A stretch of DNA of 64,000 bases. It comes from Rhizobium sp. AC27/96. Lineage in GTDB: Bacteria > Pseudomonadota > Alphaproteobacteria > Rhizobiales > Rhizobiaceae. Positions within the stretch are counted from its first letter, which is position 1. Each line of letters starts with the position of its first letter. Where the stretch lies: positions 248,001-312,000 of the forward strand of contig NZ_LXKN01000046.1 in NCBI RefSeq assembly GCF_001692325.1, in the 5' to 3' direction. This document shows, in pieces, positions 43,189-51,925 of the stretch. The position numbers and the translations under genes were made by a program. The notes below the pieces were generated by a model. That model was not told the DNA's origin. It saw nothing but the letters and a program-made list of their open reading frames with translations, and searched no databases.

Positions 43189-44163
43189 TCATGGCGCATG
43201 GCCTGCGTTGAGATGCTGACGGAAGAACGCCAGAACCTCCTTATCGAACGACTTGTGGAACGAAGCCCTGTCAAACCCTGCCCGATCGGAGCAAATCTCC
43301 GGCTGTGATTTGGCCAAGGCCGGTGGGCATGGCGCCAGGAAGGCGAAATGCGCCGAGCCGGGCACGAGGTGAAAGTCAGGCTTGCTCGGCAAATTGTCCT
43401 CAAGCATGGCGACGCTCTTCGGCAGCACGCCGTCGCCGCCCCGCTCGGAACTCCAGAGCTGGATGGGTGCTTCGACGCTCCTCAGGCTCTCCTTGGTCGA
43501 GAAGAAGCTCAGTGGATCGGCAAGGACGAAAGCCTTGATGCGTGGGTCACGTGCGAGCGGCGTTGCCGGTATTTCGTTTCGGCGGATTTCGCCGCAGATC
43601 GGAGCCGGCTCGGGGCATGGAACGGTAGGATCGCCGAAATCCGGAACGGCGCCGGCGAGCACGAGGCCGGTATAGCCGCCGCGGGAAAAGCCGAAGAAAC
43701 CGATACGGTCCGGATCGATCTTCGCTCTCTCCTTCCAGCCGGCCAGCAGAAAATCGATGAGACGCTTCACGTCCTGCGGTCGCTGGAACATGATCGAGAT
43801 ATCGCCGGCCCGACTGGGATCGGAGAAATTGTCGCCGGGATGATTGAGCGCGACCACCAGGAAGCCCTTATCCGCAAGCGTCTCGGCAACGTCGTGATGA
43901 TTAAGGGAACCGCCGCCGTGGCCATGCGAGATGACGACCAGCGGCAGTTTCTCGCCTGCGATAGCGCAGCCACGCACGGCTGGGACAGTGATCGGCCCGA
44001 GTTGGACTTCGTTTGCCTGGGTCGCGCAGGGCGACCAGACAAAGCCTTTCAAGGCGGGGCCGTCTGCACCGGCCGGCACTTCGATCGGCGTCAGACCCGC
44101 CGCCTGAACCGAGGTTGCGACTAGCCCAAGGGCAATGAGAAAGCCAATTTTGATAAGGTGCAT
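43189..44163 (-). CDS. Secreted alpha/beta hydrolase (dienelactone hydrolase-like)
   Basis: A 324-residue exported enzyme. Residues 1-21 are a signal peptide (KIGFLIALGLVATSVQA). VISHGHGGGS forms the oxyanion region (about 77-86), GFFGFSRGGYTG holds the nucleophile elbow G-x-S-x-G (about 155-166), and a late His is in PGSAHFAFLAP. It is similar in plan to plasma PAF-acetylhydrolase/dienelactone hydrolase-like proteins of rhizobia. The start at 44163 has GGAGAAG upstream; a longer frame adds 24 residues without signal features. With the AraC gene it interrupts the yidC-engB pair. Confidence 0.8.
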   Translation of the reverse strand: MHLIKIGFLIALGLVATSVQAAGLTPIEVPAGADGPALKGFVWSPCATQANEVQLGPITVPAVRGCAIAGEKLPLVVISHGHGGGSLNHHDVAETLADKGFLVVALNHPGDNFSDPSRAGDISIMFQRPQDVKRLIDFLLAGWKERAKIDPDRIGFFGFSRGGYTGLVLAGAVPDFGDPTVPCPEPAPICGEIRRNEIPATPLARDPRIKAFVLADPLSFFSTKESLRSVEAPIQLWSSERGGDGVLPKSVAMLEDNLPSKPDFHLVPGSAHFAFLAPCPPALAKSQPEICSDRAGFDRASFHKSFDKEVLAFFRQHLNAGHAP

Positions 44164-44265
44164 TTTCTTCTCCAGAGAATATCGAAAAACACAAAGGGAT
44201 AGAGTTCGGCTTATCCCTCGAGATCGGCCGCCCATGCGAAACTGGGATGTGAGGTGCTGGCGCGA

Positions 44266-45099
44266 CTAGGTGCCGTTGGCGCCGCGAATTGGGATCAGCA
44301 GATCGGTGGCAATTTCGTGCTCCATCACCTTGGCCGGATGATTGAGGTAAAGCTCGATAACCGGGCGGTCGTCGGGTTCGAAGCCGCTCTGCGGCAGCCA
44401 GCTGCCGAAGAGCGTCTGAAAGGTCGAGGAAATCAGGGCGTAAGGTCCCATGAGCCGATAGCTGGCATAGCGTCCGCCCGGCACATCATATCGCTCAAGC
44501 CCTTCTGTCGCGGTGCTGTCGCTCGGAAGCACAACTCCAGCGAAATACCGGAACCCCTCGCCCTGCTCCGGATCGCCGGAACCGACGCCGACACGGACGA
44601 GATCGGTCCACACCAACCCGGATTCCGATAGTTTTTGGGCGAGACGGCGGAAAGTATGGGGGATGGTCTGGGCGGCCGGACCTTCGTGATGCAAGCCGAA
44701 TAGCGTCGCCGGTGGTCGATCTTCAATCGTCACCGATTGCAGGTTTGCCGCGATCGCCTGCTGCTGCTGTTGGAAGGCGGTCGGGCTCAGGCCTGTCAGA
44801 CTGCGAAAGGCACGCGCGAAGCTCTGCGAGCTGTCATAGCCGGCCTCCAAAGCCGCCTCCGTGACCGAGGCGGGGCTCGCGGCCAATTGATATGCCGCCT
44901 GCGCAAGCCGTACCCGCCGTATGGTGGCGGCAACGCTTTCGCCTGTCATTGCGCGGTAAAGCCTGTGAAAATGAAAGGGAGAGAAGTGCGCGACCGCTGC
45001 CAGGCTTTCGACGGAATGCGGTGCCGACGGATCGACCATGATCGCCTCGATGACCCGCGCTATGCGCCGACGATAGCTCTGTTCGGTGACTGTTTTCAT
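44266..45099 (-). CDS. AraC-type regulator with GyrI-like effector domain
   Basis: A 277-residue regulator. The N-terminal AraC double HTH spans about 5-115 (SLAAVAHFSPFHFHRLYRAMTG, then AALEAGYDSSQSFARAFRSLTGLSP). A GyrI-like small-molecule-binding domain follows (about 125-277), ending PVIELYLNHP and DLLIPIR. This is the Rob/SoxS-plus-effector arrangement that responds to drug-like ligands. The start at 45099 (MKTVTEQ) was preferred to a GTG at 45117; neither has a strong ribosome-binding site. It probably controls the neighbouring hydrolase gene on the same strand. Confidence 0.83.
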   Translation of the reverse strand: MKTVTEQSYRRRIARVIEAIMVDPSAPHSVESLAAVAHFSPFHFHRLYRAMTGESVAATIRRVRLAQAAYQLAASPASVTEAALEAGYDSSQSFARAFRSLTGLSPTAFQQQQQAIAANLQSVTIEDRPPATLFGLHHEGPAAQTIPHTFRRLAQKLSESGLVWTDLVRVGVGSGDPEQGEGFRYFAGVVLPSDSTATEGLERYDVPGGRYASYRLMGPYALISSTFQTLFGSWLPQSGFEPDDRPVIELYLNHPAKVMEHEIATDLLIPIRGANGT

Positions 45100-45273
45100 G
45101 GTACCGAGCTTTAGCACGATCTGCGTGGTTCAGCGGTGCAGCAATTGCGGATTTTGCCTCGTCGCTCTCGAAATGGAAGAGATGCTCCAGCGCCAATCCG
45201 GCGATCAAAACTTGACTTTCGCGGATAAAACCCCGAAGCCAGACCACTCATTCAAGCAAAAGACCGCGAGCGC

Positions 45274-45933
45274 ATGGCAGACCAGACGATAAAAGACGAC
45301 AAGCCGCTTTTCGGGCGTCCGTGGATTTTCATCCGCGGCGTGCCGGCGATGAAATTTCTGCCACCGGAAGGACCGGCGGAAGTGGCTTTCGCCGGGCGCT
45401 CGAATGTCGGCAAGTCATCGCTGATCAATGCGCTGGTCGGTCACAAGGGCCTGGCGCGTACCTCGAACACGCCGGGCCGCACGCAGGAGCTCAATTACTT
45501 CGTTCCCGACGGTTTTTCGGGCGAGAATGGCGATCTGCCGCCGATGGCCCTGGTGGACATGCCGGGCTATGGCTATGCGCAGGCCCCGAAGGAACAGGTC
45601 GACGCCTGGACGAAGCTGGTGTTCGACTATCTGCGTGGACGCACGACGCTGAAGCGCGTCTATGTGCTCATCGACAGCCGCCACGGCATCAAGAAGAACG
45701 ATGAAGAAGTGCTGAGCCTACTCGACAAGGCCGCTGTTTCCTATCAGATCGTGCTGACCAAGACGGACAAGATCAAGGAAGCCGGGCTTCCGAGGCTGCT
45801 GGCCGATACCGCTGAGAAGACCCGCAAGCGCGCGGCCGCCTATCCCGGCATTCTGTCCACGTCTTCGGAAAAAGGCGATGGCCTCGAGGAGCTGCGCGAG
45901 GCCATCAGGCTGACGGTGGGAATTCCCGTCTAA
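45274..45933 (+). CDS. engB: Ribosome biogenesis GTPase EngB (YihA/YsxC)
   Basis: Essential small GTPase needed for 50S subunit assembly and division; 219 residues. G1 is AGRSNVGKSSL (about 40-50), the G2 Thr is in TSNTPGRTQ, G3 is VDMPGYGYA, and G4 LTKTDKI. In rhizobia it normally follows yidC directly and precedes argB; here two accessory genes separate it from yidC and three from argB. A hairpin at 45961-46000 ends it. Confidence 0.93.
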   Translation: MADQTIKDDKPLFGRPWIFIRGVPAMKFLPPEGPAEVAFAGRSNVGKSSLINALVGHKGLARTSNTPGRTQELNYFVPDGFSGENGDLPPMALVDMPGYGYAQAPKEQVDAWTKLVFDYLRGRTTLKRVYVLIDSRHGIKKNDEEVLSLLDKAAVSYQIVLTKTDKIKEAGLPRLLADTAEKTRKRAAAYPGILSTSSEKGDGLEELREAIRLTVGIPV

Positions 45934-45960
45934 TCATTCGCATTCATTCTATGCGCTATG

Positions 45961-46000
45961 AGGCCGCCGCCCCTTACCCCGCATGGTGAGGCGGCGGCCT
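45961..46000. terminator. Bidirectional hairpin between engB and the fasciclin gene
   Basis: A perfect 11-bp GC stem (45961-45971 with 45990-46000) encloses an 18-base loop that can form a small inner hairpin, between convergent genes. T-rich sequence is short on either side, so strength is uncertain. Confidence 0.6.
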
Positions 46001-46016
46001 TGTCGCCACGAGATGA

Positions 46017-46574
46017 TCACATCTTCGGCAACAACACCTTGTCGACCACATGGATCACGCCGTTGGACTGCTTGACGTCGGCGATGGTGATGTGAGCGGT
46101 ACCGCCGGCCTCATCGGTCAGGGTCAGCTTGCCGCCCTTGTCCATGGCCTTGATCGTGCAGCCGCCGACCGTTTTCAGGTCGTACTCGCCGCCATTGCTC
46201 TTTGCCCATTTCTTGATGGCTGCAGCCATATCGTCACCGGAAACGACATGGCAGGTCAGAATCTTCGTCAGCGTCGCCTTGTTTTCAGGCTTCAGCAGAT
46301 TTTCGACCGTCCCGGCCGGCAACTTTTTGAAGGCTTCGTTGGTCGGAGCGAAGACGGTGAACGGGCCCTTGCCTTCGAGTGTCTCGACCAAGCCTGCTGC
46401 CTTCACGGCCGCCACCAGGGTCGTATGGTCCTTCGAATTGACGGCGTTCTCGATGATGTTCTTGCTTGCATACATCGCTGCGCCACCGACCATCGGGTCC
46501 TTGGCGTAAGCCAGGCTCGCGCCGGCCGAAACCATTGCAGCCACAGCGCCGATGCGAATCACGGACTTGATCAT
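46017..46574 (-). CDS. Secreted fasciclin (FAS1) domain protein
   Basis: A 185-residue exported protein. Residues 1-24 are a signal peptide ending SLAYA; one FAS1 domain covers about 45-185, with the H1 motif GPFTVFAPTNEAFKKLPAGT and H2 region IHVVDKVLLPKM. FAS1 domains mediate adhesion; Nex18 of S. meliloti, a symbiosis-related protein, belongs to this family. It lies just downstream of an ECF sigma/anti-sigma operon on the same strand, an arrangement suggesting control by that sigma factor. Confidence 0.87.
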   Translation of the reverse strand: MIKSVIRIGAVAAMVSAGASLAYAKDPMVGGAAMYASKNIIENAVNSKDHTTLVAAVKAAGLVETLEGKGPFTVFAPTNEAFKKLPAGTVENLLKPENKATLTKILTCHVVSGDDMAAAIKKWAKSNGGEYDLKTVGGCTIKAMDKGGKLTLTDEAGGTAHITIADVKQSNGVIHVVDKVLLPKM

Positions 46575-46681
46575 GACTTTTCCTCTTCCTCTTTTTTGCC
46601 CCGATCAGGCGGGGTCAGAAGAAGATACGGAGGGTATGGAAAAGAGTTTCAGCCGTGATTGTTTTTCGCAGGAAGGTTTCG

Positions 46682-47395
46682 TCAGGGCAGATGAATGGTG
46701 CCCGATGCCACCACTTCGCCCGTGGGCTTGCCGGTCGGAGAGCCGCCGAAGGGCTCGACACTGACCGCGATGATGGCGCCCTCGGTCAATTTACCGTGAA
46801 GTTCCGGCGGCAGGGTGATTTCGCCCTCGCCCGTCTGCGGCAGGATGCCCAGCGCCTCGGCCGGATCGCTGCCGCGAATCAGCCAGAGCTCCAGCGATTT
46901 CTCTTCCGGCTTGCCGGCGGCGACCGGTGTGACCTTCAAACGGCCGTTGGCGACATCGTAATTGGCCAGCAGACTGATGGCATTGTTCTGGCCGGCGAGC
47001 GAAGCGCTGAGCTGCTTGCCGGCGGTCGGACGCAGGGCAGCCTCATTGGTGATCGTGAAGACCAGGACGCCCGCGACCAGAAACAGCGACCCGAAAGCGA
47101 CGGAACGCCAGAGCGTGAGGGAATTCCAGAGATGTGCGCCGAACGCGGAATCTCCGAAAATCCGCTTCTCTATCTTCGGATATACCGAGGCGGCGGGCGT
47201 CACCCTTTCGTATTCCTCGTTGAATTCCGAGAGGTTCTGCTCCCATCGGCTGACAATGGCTGCAAACTGGCGATCGCTGCGCATGCGCCGCTCGACCTTT
47301 TGCCGGTCCTCCAGCGAGAGCACGCCAAGGACGTATTCTCCGGCCAGGACTTCATCGCGGGAGCGGCCTCCCTTGCTTTGATCGGGCATACTCAT
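46682..47395 (-). CDS. RskA-like anti-sigma factor
   Basis: A 237-residue membrane anti-sigma factor. The cytoplasmic N-terminus has LAGEYVLGVLSLEDRQKVERR, the sigma-binding helix region of anti-sigma-K proteins; a membrane segment is at about 91-112 (SVAFGSLFLVAGVLVFTI); the periplasmic part ends with the RskA-type domain (LELWLIRGSDPAEALGILP, then VSVEPFGGSPTGKPTGEV). The start at 47395 overlaps the sigma gene stop by ATGA; an ATG six bases on is possible. It should hold the ECF factor inactive until an envelope signal triggers release or proteolysis. Confidence 0.87.
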   Translation of the reverse strand: MSMPDQSKGGRSRDEVLAGEYVLGVLSLEDRQKVERRMRSDRQFAAIVSRWEQNLSEFNEEYERVTPAASVYPKIEKRIFGDSAFGAHLWNSLTLWRSVAFGSLFLVAGVLVFTITNEAALRPTAGKQLSASLAGQNNAISLLANYDVANGRLKVTPVAAGKPEEKSLELWLIRGSDPAEALGILPQTGEGEITLPPELHGKLTEGAIIAVSVEPFGGSPTGKPTGEVVASGTIHLP

Positions 47396-47931
47396 CGGTC
47401 CATGCACTCTCTTAGTCTGATCAGGCTTCGGCGCAGCCAGGTGCGCATCGTATTCAAAGGCACCGAATGTTGATCGGCGAGTTCCTGGTAGCTCAAGCCC
47501 TCGACATAGGCGCCACGAACAGCCCGCGCACGATCAGCTTCCAACTCTTCCATGCACCTGTCAATGCGCCTGCCCTCTCCCTTGACGATTGCTTGTTCTT
47601 CCGGGTCGGGTTCGGTGTCGGCAAGGTCATATGCGGCATCGATTTCATCAGCAACAGGCTTGCGGGCACGAATGAAATCGATCGATCTGTTGCGGGCGAT
47701 CGCCGTCAGCCAGGGCATTGCCGGTCCTTCGGACACGGCAAATTGCTCGGCTCGCTGCCAGATCTTCACGAAAACCTCCTGCAAAACCTCTTCTGCGTCC
47801 GTCTTGTTACCAACGATACGCAGGCAGACGCCGTAGAGTTTCGGACTCGTGCTCTTATAAAGGGCGGCAAAGGCCTTTTGGTCACGCATGGCGACGCGGC
47901 CGATAAGCGCTTCCATCTCCTCGCTCGCCAT
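47392..47931 (-). CDS. ECF-family RNA polymerase sigma factor (SigK-like)
   Basis: A 179-residue ECF sigma factor. Region 2 is AFAALYKSTSPKLYGVCLRIV, then DAEEVLQEVFVKIWQ; region 4 is YVEGLSYQELADQHSVPLNTMRTWLRRSLIRLREC. The start at 47931 (MASEEMEAL) has GGGGA upstream; a TTG 30 bases earlier is possible. It is translationally coupled to an RskA-like anti-sigma factor. I could not find a convincing pair of matching ECF promoters before both the sigma gene and the fasciclin gene; GAAAC-N16-CGTA upstream of the fasciclin gene is a weak candidate. Confidence 0.9.
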   Translation of the reverse strand: MASEEMEALIGRVAMRDQKAFAALYKSTSPKLYGVCLRIVGNKTDAEEVLQEVFVKIWQRAEQFAVSEGPAMPWLTAIARNRSIDFIRARKPVADEIDAAYDLADTEPDPEEQAIVKGEGRRIDRCMEELEADRARAVRGAYVEGLSYQELADQHSVPLNTMRTWLRRSLIRLRECMDR

Positions 47932-48112
47932 TCGATTCCCCGCTTGCGGCACCTTGGACAATCTTTAAGAGAAAAGTCTCCGCTGGCAAGCGCGGCGGCG
48001 AAATCAATTTCGCCAGTTCCAATATGATGCCGAGCAAACTAATCCTGACATCATTATTCCCTCTGTCAAAAACTTGAGATAAAAGGCCGCGAACAATTTC
48101 GAAGGGTGCACC

Positions 48113-49000
48113 ATGTCCGAAGCCCACAGCGAACTCCAAGCCAGCCTGCTCGCACAGGCGCTGCCCTACATGCAGCGCTACGAAAACAAGACCATCGTCG
48201 TAAAATACGGTGGCCACGCCATGGGCAATGTCGAGCTCGGCAAGGCGTTCGCGGCGGATATCGCACTTCTGAAGCAATCGGGCGTCAACCCGATCGTCGT
48301 TCATGGCGGCGGCCCGCAGATCGGCGCCATGCTGACGAAGATGGGCATCGAATCGAAATTCGAAGGCGGCCTGCGCGTCACCGACCAGAAGACGGTCGAG
48401 ATCGTCGAAATGGTGCTCGCCGGCTCGATCAACAAGGAAATCGTCGCGCTGATCAACCAGACCGGCGAATGGGCGATCGGCCTTTGCGGCAAGGACGGCA
48501 ACATGGTCTTCGCCGAAAAGGCGCACAAGACCATCAAGGACCCGGATTCCAACATCGAGCGCGTGCTCGATCTCGGCTTTGTCGGCGAAGTGGTCGAAGT
48601 CGACCGCACGCTGCTCGACCTGCTCGCCAAGTCGGAAATGATCCCCGTGATCGCCCCGGTTGCTCCCGGTCGCGACGGCGCGACCTACAATATCAACGCC
48701 GACACCTTTGCCGGTGCGATCGCCGGGGCGCTCTCCGCCACCCGCCTGCTTTTCCTGACGGATGTCCCAGGCGTGCTCGACAAGCAGGGCCAGCTCATCA
48801 AGGAGCTTTCGGTCTCCCAGGCGCATGCGCTGATCGCCGATGGCACGATTTCCGGCGGCATGATCCCGAAGGTCGAAACCTGCATCGACGCCATCAAGGC
48901 CGGTGTTCAGGGCGTCGTCATCCTCAACGGCAAAACGGCTCACTCGGTGTTGCTCGAGATCTTCACCGAACACGGCGCCGGCACGCTGATCGTTCCATAG
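48113..49000 (+). CDS. argB: Acetylglutamate kinase
   Basis: Second step of arginine synthesis: phosphorylation of N-acetyl-L-glutamate. It has 295 residues. The kinase motifs are IVVKYGGHAMG (about 29-39), VHGGGPQI and the C-terminal GGMIPKVETCIDAIKAGV with the phosphate-binding Lys. The longer N-terminal helix (SEAHSELQASLLAQALPYMQRY) is that of arginine-inhibited hexameric enzymes, so feedback inhibition by arginine is expected. The start follows GAAGGG. A terminator at 49003-49038 follows directly. Confidence 0.95.
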   Translation: MSEAHSELQASLLAQALPYMQRYENKTIVVKYGGHAMGNVELGKAFAADIALLKQSGVNPIVVHGGGPQIGAMLTKMGIESKFEGGLRVTDQKTVEIVEMVLAGSINKEIVALINQTGEWAIGLCGKDGNMVFAEKAHKTIKDPDSNIERVLDLGFVGEVVEVDRTLLDLLAKSEMIPVIAPVAPGRDGATYNINADTFAGAIAGALSATRLLFLTDVPGVLDKQGQLIKELSVSQAHALIADGTISGGMIPKVETCIDAIKAGVQGVVILNGKTAHSVLLEIFTEHGAGTLIVP

Positions 49001-49002
49001 GA

Positions 49003-49038
49003 AAAACGCCCCTTCCTTTGCAGGAAAGGGCGCGTTTT
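49003..49038 (+). terminator. Rho-independent terminator of argB
   Basis: An A-rich left flank, a long imperfect stem (ACGCCCCTTCCT with AGGAAAGGGCGCGT) and TTTT at its end start two bases after the argB stop. It is symmetrical enough to serve the convergent SDR gene as well. Confidence 0.8.
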
Positions 49039-49057
49039 GCCGTCGGCAACGATGGCA

Positions 49058-49900
49058 TCAGCCGAAGTCGGTCGAGCGGGTGAGATCTTCCCAGGTGGTT
49101 ATCTCCTCGCTGAAGGCGGCAATTCTTCCGCGCACGAGGTTTAACGCGTCCGTCCCGAGCAAAAGATGGGCGGGCGGGTTTTCCGAAGCTACCAGCGCCA
49201 GCATGGCGGCGGCCGCCTTGTGCGGGTCACCGGTCTGATTGCCGCTCTTCTCCTCGCGCGCCTTTCGGATGGGATCGAACAGCTCATCGTAATCCGAGAT
49301 GCTGCGATCGGAGCGCACCATGGAACGGCCCGCCCAATCCGTGCGGAACGAGCCGGGCGCAACCGCCGTCACATGGATGCCGAACCCCGCTACCTCCTTC
49401 GCCAGCACCTCGCTGATCCCCTCCAGCGCGAATTTGCTGCCGCAATAATAGGCAATGCCGGGCATGGTGATGAAACCGCCCATCGAGGTGATATTGATGA
49501 TGTGGCCGGCGCGGCGACGGCGCATGAAGGGCAATACCGCCTTGATCATCGCAACGGCGCCGAAGACGTTAACGTCGAACTGACGCCGCATCTCGTCGAG
49601 CGGCGATTCCTCCAGCGTGCCCTCGTGACCATAGCCGGCATTGTTGATCAAAACATCGATCGGACCCACCTCCTCTTCGATGCGTGTGATGGCCGGCTCG
49701 ATCGCGGCAAAATCGGTCACATCGAGCAGAACGGCCTTGGCCCGCCCCGGCTGCATGGCCTCGAATTGCGCCTTACCCTCGGCATTGCGAACCGTGCCGA
49801 CGACACGGTGGCCGGCGCCAAGCGCCGCCTCGGCGAAGGCACGACCGAAGCCCGAGCTGACGCCGGTGATGAGAAAAATCTTGCTGTCTTTCGAACTCAT
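49058..49900 (-). CDS. Short-chain dehydrogenase/reductase
   Basis: A 280-residue classical SDR. The cofactor site is TGVSSGFGRAFAE (13-25), LINNAGYGHEG lies at about 85-95, and the active-site YYCGSKFALEG contains Tyr-x-x-x-Lys. It is divergent from a LysR gene with 143 bases between, the standard arrangement of a LysR regulator and its target. The substrate is unknown. Confidence 0.87.
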   Translation of the reverse strand: MSSKDSKIFLITGVSSGFGRAFAEAALGAGHRVVGTVRNAEGKAQFEAMQPGRAKAVLLDVTDFAAIEPAITRIEEEVGPIDVLINNAGYGHEGTLEESPLDEMRRQFDVNVFGAVAMIKAVLPFMRRRRAGHIINITSMGGFITMPGIAYYCGSKFALEGISEVLAKEVAGFGIHVTAVAPGSFRTDWAGRSMVRSDRSISDYDELFDPIRKAREEKSGNQTGDPHKAAAAMLALVASENPPAHLLLGTDALNLVRGRIAAFSEEITTWEDLTRSTDFG

Positions 49901-50043
49901 GGGGAACTCCTGGCTGTTAGCGTGGCGCGCTCGATGAGCGGCGCCTTCCCCTAAGTGGATCCGACCTGGTCAGCAGTCCAATATATTGCGGTGTCTTTGT
50001 TCATATCTTAAAGATATTTCGCCTCTAAATCGGAAACAGACTG

Positions 50044-50940
50044 ATGGAACTGCGCCACCTCAGATATTTTCTCGCCGTCGCCGAGGAGCTGAATTTCACC
50101 CGCGCTGCGCGACGCATCGGTATTGGCCAACCGCCGCTCAGCAATCAGATCCGCGATCTGGAGGACGAAATCGGCGCGCCGCTGTTTCGCCGGATGCCAC
50201 ATGGCGTGGAATTGACGGAGGCGGGGCAAGTCTTTCTGCCGGAAGCACGCGCGATCGTGGCGAAGGCCGGACAGGCAAAGGCGCTGGCGCTGCGAGCGGC
50301 GCGTGGCGAACTCGGGCGATTGCGGGTCGGCTTTACCGGCTCGGCGGCGTTCAGTCCGATCGTGCCATCTTCAGTGCGCAGCTTTCGCCGCGCCTATCCG
50401 GAAATCGATCTGACTTTGGAGGAGGCGCATACGACGCGGCTGCTGGAGCGGCTTGGCGCCGAGGAGTTGGACGCCGTCTTCATCCGGCCGGGCCACGCAG
50501 ACCCGCCGGCTTTCCGTTCGCATACGCTTGGCGAGGAAGCCATGGTGATCGCTCTGCCTTCGGGGCACCCTCTGGCGGAGGCGGAGAGCCTGCCGCTGTC
50601 GTCCCTATCCGAAGAGCCTTTCGTGCTCTTTCCGCGTACAGCCGGCCCCAGTCTGTTCGACGGGATCATTGCGGCCTGCAGGCACGCAGGCTTCGAACCG
50701 ATCCTAGGCCAGATCGCGCCGCAGATCACCTCGATCGCCAATCTGATCGCCGTGGAACTCGGCGTCTCGGTGGTGCCGTCGGCAGTGGCGCAAATCCGGG
50801 TTCCCGGCGTTACCTATGTTCCGATTGCGGGAAATGGACCGGTGGCGCGGCTGACGCTCGCCACACGCCGCGATGAGCGCTCCGCCGTCGTGCAGAATTT
50901 CATCGCGCGCGTGCTGGCGACCAAGGCCGAGCTCGCATGA
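50044..50940 (+). CDS. LysR-family transcriptional regulator
   Basis: A 298-residue LysR regulator: MELRHLRYFLAVAEELNFTR, then RRIGIGQPPLSNQIRDLEDE (HTH, about 18-45) and LTEAG; an effector domain follows (about 90-295). Length and layout are standard, unlike the double-HTH protein at 517-1743. It is divergent from the SDR gene at 49058-49900, its likely target. Its stop abuts that of the convergent PEP-mutase-family gene, with no space between. Confidence 0.9.
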   Translation: MELRHLRYFLAVAEELNFTRAARRIGIGQPPLSNQIRDLEDEIGAPLFRRMPHGVELTEAGQVFLPEARAIVAKAGQAKALALRAARGELGRLRVGFTGSAAFSPIVPSSVRSFRRAYPEIDLTLEEAHTTRLLERLGAEELDAVFIRPGHADPPAFRSHTLGEEAMVIALPSGHPLAEAESLPLSSLSEEPFVLFPRTAGPSLFDGIIAACRHAGFEPILGQIAPQITSIANLIAVELGVSVVPSAVAQIRVPGVTYVPIAGNGPVARLTLATRRDERSAVVQNFIARVLATKAELA

Positions 50941-51711
50941 TCAGGACGGACGATAAATCCCCTCGGCCTCGCTTTTCAGCATTCCCATGACCGAGCGGTA
51001 GGGCGCCGGCCCATAGCTGATACGGCTGACGCCCAGGCCAGCCATGGTCATGTTGTCCGGGGTTGTCGGGCGCACCATGATGTTGACCGGCAAGGACGAG
51101 TGTTCGCAGAGCGCGGCGATCAATTCAGGCTCGACGAGGCCCGGTGCAAAGAAGCCGCTCGCTCCCGCCTCGGCAAAGGCATCGGCGCGGCGATAGGCCT
51201 CGTCCAGCAGGATCTGATGGTGCGCCGTGTCGCTTTCCTGCAGAAAGAGATCGCTGCGGGCGTTGATGAACAGCGGTATTTCCCGCCGATCGGCCATCTC
51301 CCGGATAGCGCGGATACGTGCCGCCTGCAACTCTATCGGATGGACGCCCTGCCCGCCGACCACCTGATCCTCGAAATTGATGCCGATGGCGCCGTGATCC
51401 ATGATCTTTTCGACATTAGCCGCGACCGCCTCGGGCTCCACCGCGTAGCCGCCTTCGAAGTCCACGGAAAGCGGCAACGGGCTCGTGACCGAGATCAACC
51501 GGGTGGTCACCGCCAGTAGCGACAGCGGTATCGCCTCTCCATCGCCAAAGCCGTTGGCTGCGGCGACGGACCAGCTCCCGGTCGCGAGCGCCTTGGCACC
51601 CGCCTCCGTGACCGCCTTGGCCGAACCGGCATCCCAGATGTTGAAAAGAACGAGCGGCTCACCCTTCTTGTGCAGCCGCGCGAATTCCAGCGCCTTTTCC
51701 ACCTCACTCAT
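50941..51711 (-). CDS. Isocitrate lyase/PEP mutase family protein
   Basis: A 256-residue TIM-barrel protein of the ICL/PEP mutase superfamily. The conserved blocks are VLFNIWDAGSAKAVTEAG (about 20-37), LPLSVDFEGGY (metal-binding Asp region), GINFEDQV and INARSDLF. It lacks the KKCGH active-site motif of true isocitrate lyase, so a different carbon-carbon or carbon-phosphorus chemistry, or oxaloacetate decarboxylase-like activity, is more likely. The start at 51711 follows GGAGGGG; 24 extra codons upstream are not family-like. Confidence 0.83.
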   Translation of the reverse strand: MSEVEKALEFARLHKKGEPLVLFNIWDAGSAKAVTEAGAKALATGSWSVAAANGFGDGEAIPLSLLAVTTRLISVTSPLPLSVDFEGGYAVEPEAVAANVEKIMDHGAIGINFEDQVVGGQGVHPIELQAARIRAIREMADRREIPLFINARSDLFLQESDTAHHQILLDEAYRRADAFAEAGASGFFAPGLVEPELIAALCEHSSLPVNIMVRPTTPDNMTMAGLGVSRISYGPAPYRSVMGMLKSEAEGIYRPS

Positions 51712-51925
51712 CGCATCCCCTCCGAAAAGCCCAGGCGGGCGAATTTCTCTCCACGACCCCAAAGAATGTAAGCTTTTCCTCACTTTGCAAATAGAGCAAA
51801 ACCCCGGAAATCAATGGTAGAATCATAGCCGGCATTAGATCGCGCGACAATATCTGCAAGGAAGCTCACATATCGGCATGAATATTTTCTTTTCCTTGCA
51901 CCGGACGGCATGTCATAAGGCGGCC

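Noticed and set aside
41504..43192. Long open frame antisense to yidC (562 codons)
   Set aside because: It is a mirror of yidC codon bias, rich in Arg, Asp and His with no recognisable motif or start signal.
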